Assembly (NCBI RefSeq): GCF_003323745.1
Contig: NZ_QOIL01000005.1
Coordinates: 1-64,000 of the forward strand
Length of the DNA stretch: 64,000 bases
Source: Sphaerisporangium album
Lineage (GTDB): Bacteria > Actinomycetota > Actinomycetes > Streptosporangiales > Streptosporangiaceae
Direction: 5' to 3'
Every line of letters starts with the position of its first letter. The first letter of the stretch is position 1. Below the pieces are notes generated by a model. The model did no database searches, had not been told where the DNA came from, and saw only the letters and a program-made list of their open reading frames with translations. Positions 61,339-64,000 of this stretch are shown here, piece by piece. Made by a program: the position numbers and the translations under genes.

Positions 61339-61770
61339 TCAAAGAGTCCTGATGCGGCGGCCCGTGACGCGCACCGGGATCACCCGGACATAGTGGTCAC
61401 GGTCGCCTCCCGCCCACGGCTCCACGCCGGTGCCGGCGACGGCGGCCACTTCGTCCTCGGGGACATGGTGGGCCGCACCCTGGATCAGCACGCTCCAGCC
61501 CTCGTGCCGGGTCTCGTCGATACGGTCCACCTGAAATGCGATCTTGAGGTCCAGCCCTCTGAGGCCCGAACGCAGGTCCTGGTCTATGGCGCCGCCCGCG
61601 CGGGTGCGGAACACGACGGTGCCGTCGAGGACCCGGTAGTTCACCGGCAGCACGGTCGGCCCCGGCGCGCCGCAGAACGCCACCCGGCCGACACCCCCGG
61701 GGGAGACGAGCCTCAGACATTCTTCCTGGTCGAGCTCCTTGAGCGCGGTGTCGGGCACCTTCTGGGACAT
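61339..61770 (-). CDS. Pyridoxamine-phosphate-oxidase-fold protein
   Basis: A 143-residue small split-barrel flavin-binding-type protein: LDQEECLRLVSPGGVGRVAFCG, PTVLPVNYRVLDGTVVFRTRAG and ESGWSVLIQG-like (HEGWSVLIQGAAHHV), ending GGDRDHYVRVIPVRVTGRRI. These match the PPOX/nitroreductase-like family common in actinobacteria near universal-stress or acetyltransferase genes. It may bind F420, FMN or heme. It starts 35 bp after the upstream gene with AAAGGAT as ribosome site, so the two are probably co-transcribed. Confidence 0.88.
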   Translation of the reverse strand: MSQKVPDTALKELDQEECLRLVSPGGVGRVAFCGAPGPTVLPVNYRVLDGTVVFRTRAGGAIDQDLRSGLRGLDLKIAFQVDRIDETRHEGWSVLIQGAAHHVPEDEVAAVAGTGVEPWAGGDRDHYVRVIPVRVTGRRIRTL

Positions 61771-61805
61771 GGCTCATCCTTTCCTGTCGTTCTTCGAGTC
61801 GTTCG

Positions 61806-64000
61806 TCAGCGGAGCCGGCGGGTGTACGGGGACGGCGAAGGAGTGGCGGGGGCCAGGCGGACGCGGGCGTCCACGGTGACGGCGCCCTCGGGGGTGACGA
61901 TCACGGGGTTGAGGTCGAGTTCGGCCACCTCGGGCAGGGCGTCGAGCAGGCGGCCGATGTGGGTGATCTGGGCGGCGAGCGCCGCGGTGTCCGCCTTGGG
62001 GCCGCCGCGGTAGCCGTACAGCAGAGGGGAGCAGTGCAGGTCCGCGATCATCTCGGCGGCGGTGTCCGTGCTGATCGGCGGGACGCGGAAGGCGCGGTCG
62101 GCCAGCAGGTCCGCCGTGACGCCGCCCATGCCCGCCATGACCAGCGGGCCGAACGCCGGGTAGTTGACGCCTCCCACGATGATCTCGACGCCCTGGGGCA
62201 CCATGCGCTGCACGATCGCGCCGGTCATCGCGGAACCGATGGCCGCCTTCATCTCGCGGTAGGCCCGCCGCACCGCCTCCGGCGAGGTCAGGCCGGTACG
62301 GACTCCGCCGACGTCGCTCTTGTGCACGGGGCCGGTCGCCTTGAGCACGACGGGCGGTCCCAGCACGGCGGCCGCCTCGGCGGCGCCCTCGGGGTCCGTC
62401 ACGCCGATCGACTCGGCGACGGTCACGCCGTAGCAGCGCAGGAGCCGTTCGGTGGTGGCCGGGTCCAGCCAGCCGCCGTCCGGCCGGGCGGCGAGTTCGG
62501 AGCGCACGATGTCCCGGGCGGCGGGCTCGTCGTCCCCGGGGGCGGGCTCGGCGCGGTCCACCGGCGTCCGCAGCCATTCGGCGTACGCCGCGGCGCGGGC
62601 CAGGGCCTGCACGGCCTGCTCGGGGAAGGCGTACACGGGGATGCGGCCCTCGATCGTCCCGTCGTGGCCCATCACGCACGCCACCACGGGCTTTCCCGCC
62701 GTCCGCGTCGCCTCGGCGATCGCCTTCTCGGTCGCCTCCAGGCCCGATCCGAACGGCGGGGTGTAGACGACCAGCACGGCGTCCACGTCCGGTTCGGCCA
62801 GGATGACTTCGATGGCTGTGCCGATCTCCTCGGCGGAGGCGTCGGCGGTCAGGTCCACCGGGTCGCCGAGCGCCGCGGCGGCCGGCACCCGTCCGGCGAG
62901 GGCCGGCAGGGTCAGCTCCGGGACGATCAGCCGGTTGCGCTCGCAGGCGTCCGCGGTCATCGCCTCCGGGCCTCCGGAGTTGCCGACGATGGCCACCCTG
63001 CGGCCGGCGGGCAGCGGCTGGGTGGCGAGCAGCCTGGCGGTGTCGAGCATGTCGCGCACGGTGTCCAGGCGGATCACCCCGGCCGCGCGGACCAGGGCGT
63101 CCACGGCGACGTCGGGGGTGGCGGCGGCCGCGGTGTGCGATCGCACCGCCCGCTCACCCGCCCCGGACCTGCCGCTCTTGACGAGCAGGACCGGCTTGCG
63201 GCGGCCGACCCGGGCAGCGATCCTGGCGAACTTGCGCGGGTTTCCGAACGATTCCAGGTAGAGCGCGACCACGCGCGTGGCCTCGTCGTCCTCCCAGTAT
63301 TCGAGCAGGTCGTTGCCGCTCACGTCGGCCTTGTTGCCCACCGAAACGAACGAGGAGACGGGCAGCCGCTCCAGCAGGGCCGCCCCGACCGCGCCCGACT
63401 GCGACAGGACCGCGATGTGCCCCTTGGCCATGGCTCGGGGGAGGAAGCTGGCGTTCATCTGGATCGACGTGTTGACGATCCCCAGGCAGTTGGGGCCGAT
63501 CAGGCGCATGCCGGCCGACCTGCATATCGCCACGAGCTCCCGCTCGGCGTCGCGTCCCCCGTTCTCGGCGAACCCGGCCGTCAGGACCACGAGCCCTTTC
63601 ACGCCGGCCGCGGCGCACGCCCGGGCCACGCCGAGGACGGCCGGCGCGGGTACGGCCACCACGGCCAGGTCGACCGGTCCGGGCACCGCGCCCAGGTCCG
63701 GGTACGCCTGGATCCCCGCGATGTGGGTCGCTTTCGGATTCACCGGGTAGACAGGGCCGGGGAAGCCTCCGCTGATCAGGTTGCGCAGCACCTTGTGCCC
63801 GGTGGCCGACGGGTCGCGGCCCGCGCCCACGACGGCGATGGAGCCGGGCGCCAGCACGCGCGCCAGCGACGCCCGCTCGGCCTCGTGATCGCGGATCGCG
63901 ACGCTTTGGAGCAACCGGTCACCGGGGGCCAGGCTGACGCGCAGACGCACCAGCGCGCCGTCGTAGTTGAGCTCCAGCGGGAGCCCGAAATCGTGAAGAA
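61806..64000 (-). CDS. GNAT/acyl-CoA synthetase (ADP-forming) fusion, N-terminus beyond the window
   Basis: The reading frame stays open to the right edge, with LHDFGLPLELNYDGALVRLRV before the apparent GTG at 63950. That stretch reads like the end of a GNAT acetyltransferase domain. Then follow a CoA-binding domain (LARVLAPGSIAVVGAGRD), a succinyl-CoA-ligase-like part (GPNCLG, LSQSGAVG) with the putative phospho-His in VRSHTAA, and an ATP-grasp domain (VVLKATGPVHKSDVGGVR). This is the Pat-like actinobacterial protein acetyltransferase or acetate-CoA ligase layout. It would acetylate proteins or make acyl-CoA. It is first in an operon with the PPOX-fold gene. Confidence 0.85.
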   Translation of the reverse strand, partial: LHDFGLPLELNYDGALVRLRVSLAPGDRLLQSVAIRDHEAERASLARVLAPGSIAVVGAGRDPSATGHKVLRNLISGGFPGPVYPVNPKATHIAGIQAYPDLGAVPGPVDLAVVAVPAPAVLGVARACAAAGVKGLVVLTAGFAENGGRDAERELVAICRSAGMRLIGPNCLGIVNTSIQMNASFLPRAMAKGHIAVLSQSGAVGAALLERLPVSSFVSVGNKADVSGNDLLEYWEDDEATRVVALYLESFGNPRKFARIAARVGRRKPVLLVKSGRSGAGERAVRSHTAAAATPDVAVDALVRAAGVIRLDTVRDMLDTARLLATQPLPAGRRVAIVGNSGGPEAMTADACERNRLIVPELTLPALAGRVPAAAALGDPVDLTADASAEEIGTAIEVILAEPDVDAVLVVYTPPFGSGLEATEKAIAEATRTAGKPVVACVMGHDGTIEGRIPVYAFPEQAVQALARAAAYAEWLRTPVDRAEPAPGDDEPAARDIVRSELAARPDGGWLDPATTERLLRCYGVTVAESIGVTDPEGAAEAAAVLGPPVVLKATGPVHKSDVGGVRTGLTSPEAVRRAYREMKAAIGSAMTGAIVQRMVPQGVEIIVGGVNYPAFGPLVMAGMGGVTADLLADRAFRVPPISTDTAAEMIADLHCSPLLYGYRGGPKADTAALAAQITHIGRLLDALPEVAELDLNPVIVTPEGAVTVDARVRLAPATPSPSPYTRRLR

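Noticed and set aside
63948-63950. GTG at 63948-63950 as start of the acyl-CoA synthetase gene
   Set aside because: The frame stays open to the window edge and the upstream residues look like the end of a GNAT domain, so the true start lies outside.

Overview
The window is about 70% G+C, with strong G/C bias at third codon positions, many GTG and some TTG starts, GTGA/ATGA gene overlaps and several apparently leaderless promoters. It encodes FurA-KatG, a clade-2 catalase, UBP zinc-finger, DUF1931 and DUF6789 proteins and many secreted ricin-type or AbfB-tailed hydrolases. This fits a filamentous soil actinomycete, most likely of the Streptosporangiales (inference; no rRNA or marker gene is present).

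Layout. 1-127: tail of an IS256-like element. 0.2-12 kb: a methyltransferase, furA-katG, a secreted GH75 chitosanase, a DUF1931 histone-fold protein with a coiled-coil partner, an aldo/keto reductase, a large catalase and two membrane proteins (DUF6789, MgtC). 12-14.5 kb: a BtuF-like metal-receptor protein, a FhuF-like Fe-S protein and a RidA protein, with a 21-bp tandem repeat between the first two. 14.7-18.4 kb: a secreted multidomain GH18 chitinase and a secreted SGNH hydrolase. 18.4-22.4 kb: 5-oxoprolinase operon pxpABC with a D-glutamate-cyclase-like gene, divergent from an FCD-type GntR regulator. 22.5-31.7 kb: small regulatory and stress genes (phosphoesterase, small exported peptide, MEDS-HATPase and STAS regulators, PadR, methyltransferase, a one-domain MetE, UBP zinc finger, LysR).

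31.75-36.55 kb holds the most unusual locus: a five-gene minus-strand operon for an arylformamidase, an atypical SDR, an ACC-synthase-like PLP enzyme, an AurF-type diiron N-oxygenase and a tryptophan 2,3-dioxygenase. Together they suggest a tryptophan -> kynurenine -> N-oxygenated product pathway. 36.8-43.1 kb is a tightly coupled operon (lipoprotein, two ABC ATPases, an FtsX-type permease and a PAP2-glycosyltransferase fusion). It is divergent from a histidine kinase whose response regulator is encoded convergently.

45.4-57.1 kb is a pentofuranose/galactofuranose-type utilisation locus: binding protein, ATPase, two permeases, secreted GH2-AbfB and GH127-ricin enzymes, and a divergent LacI regulator with a clear operator. 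57.3-61.1 kb encodes a GH64 beta-1,3-glucanase and an S1 protease, both with ricin-type domains. The window ends in a PPOX-fold protein and a GNAT/acyl-CoA synthetase (ADP-forming) fusion cut by the right edge. Overall it reads as a chromosomal arm rich in polymer-degrading secreted enzymes, nutrient scavenging and oxidative-stress defence.
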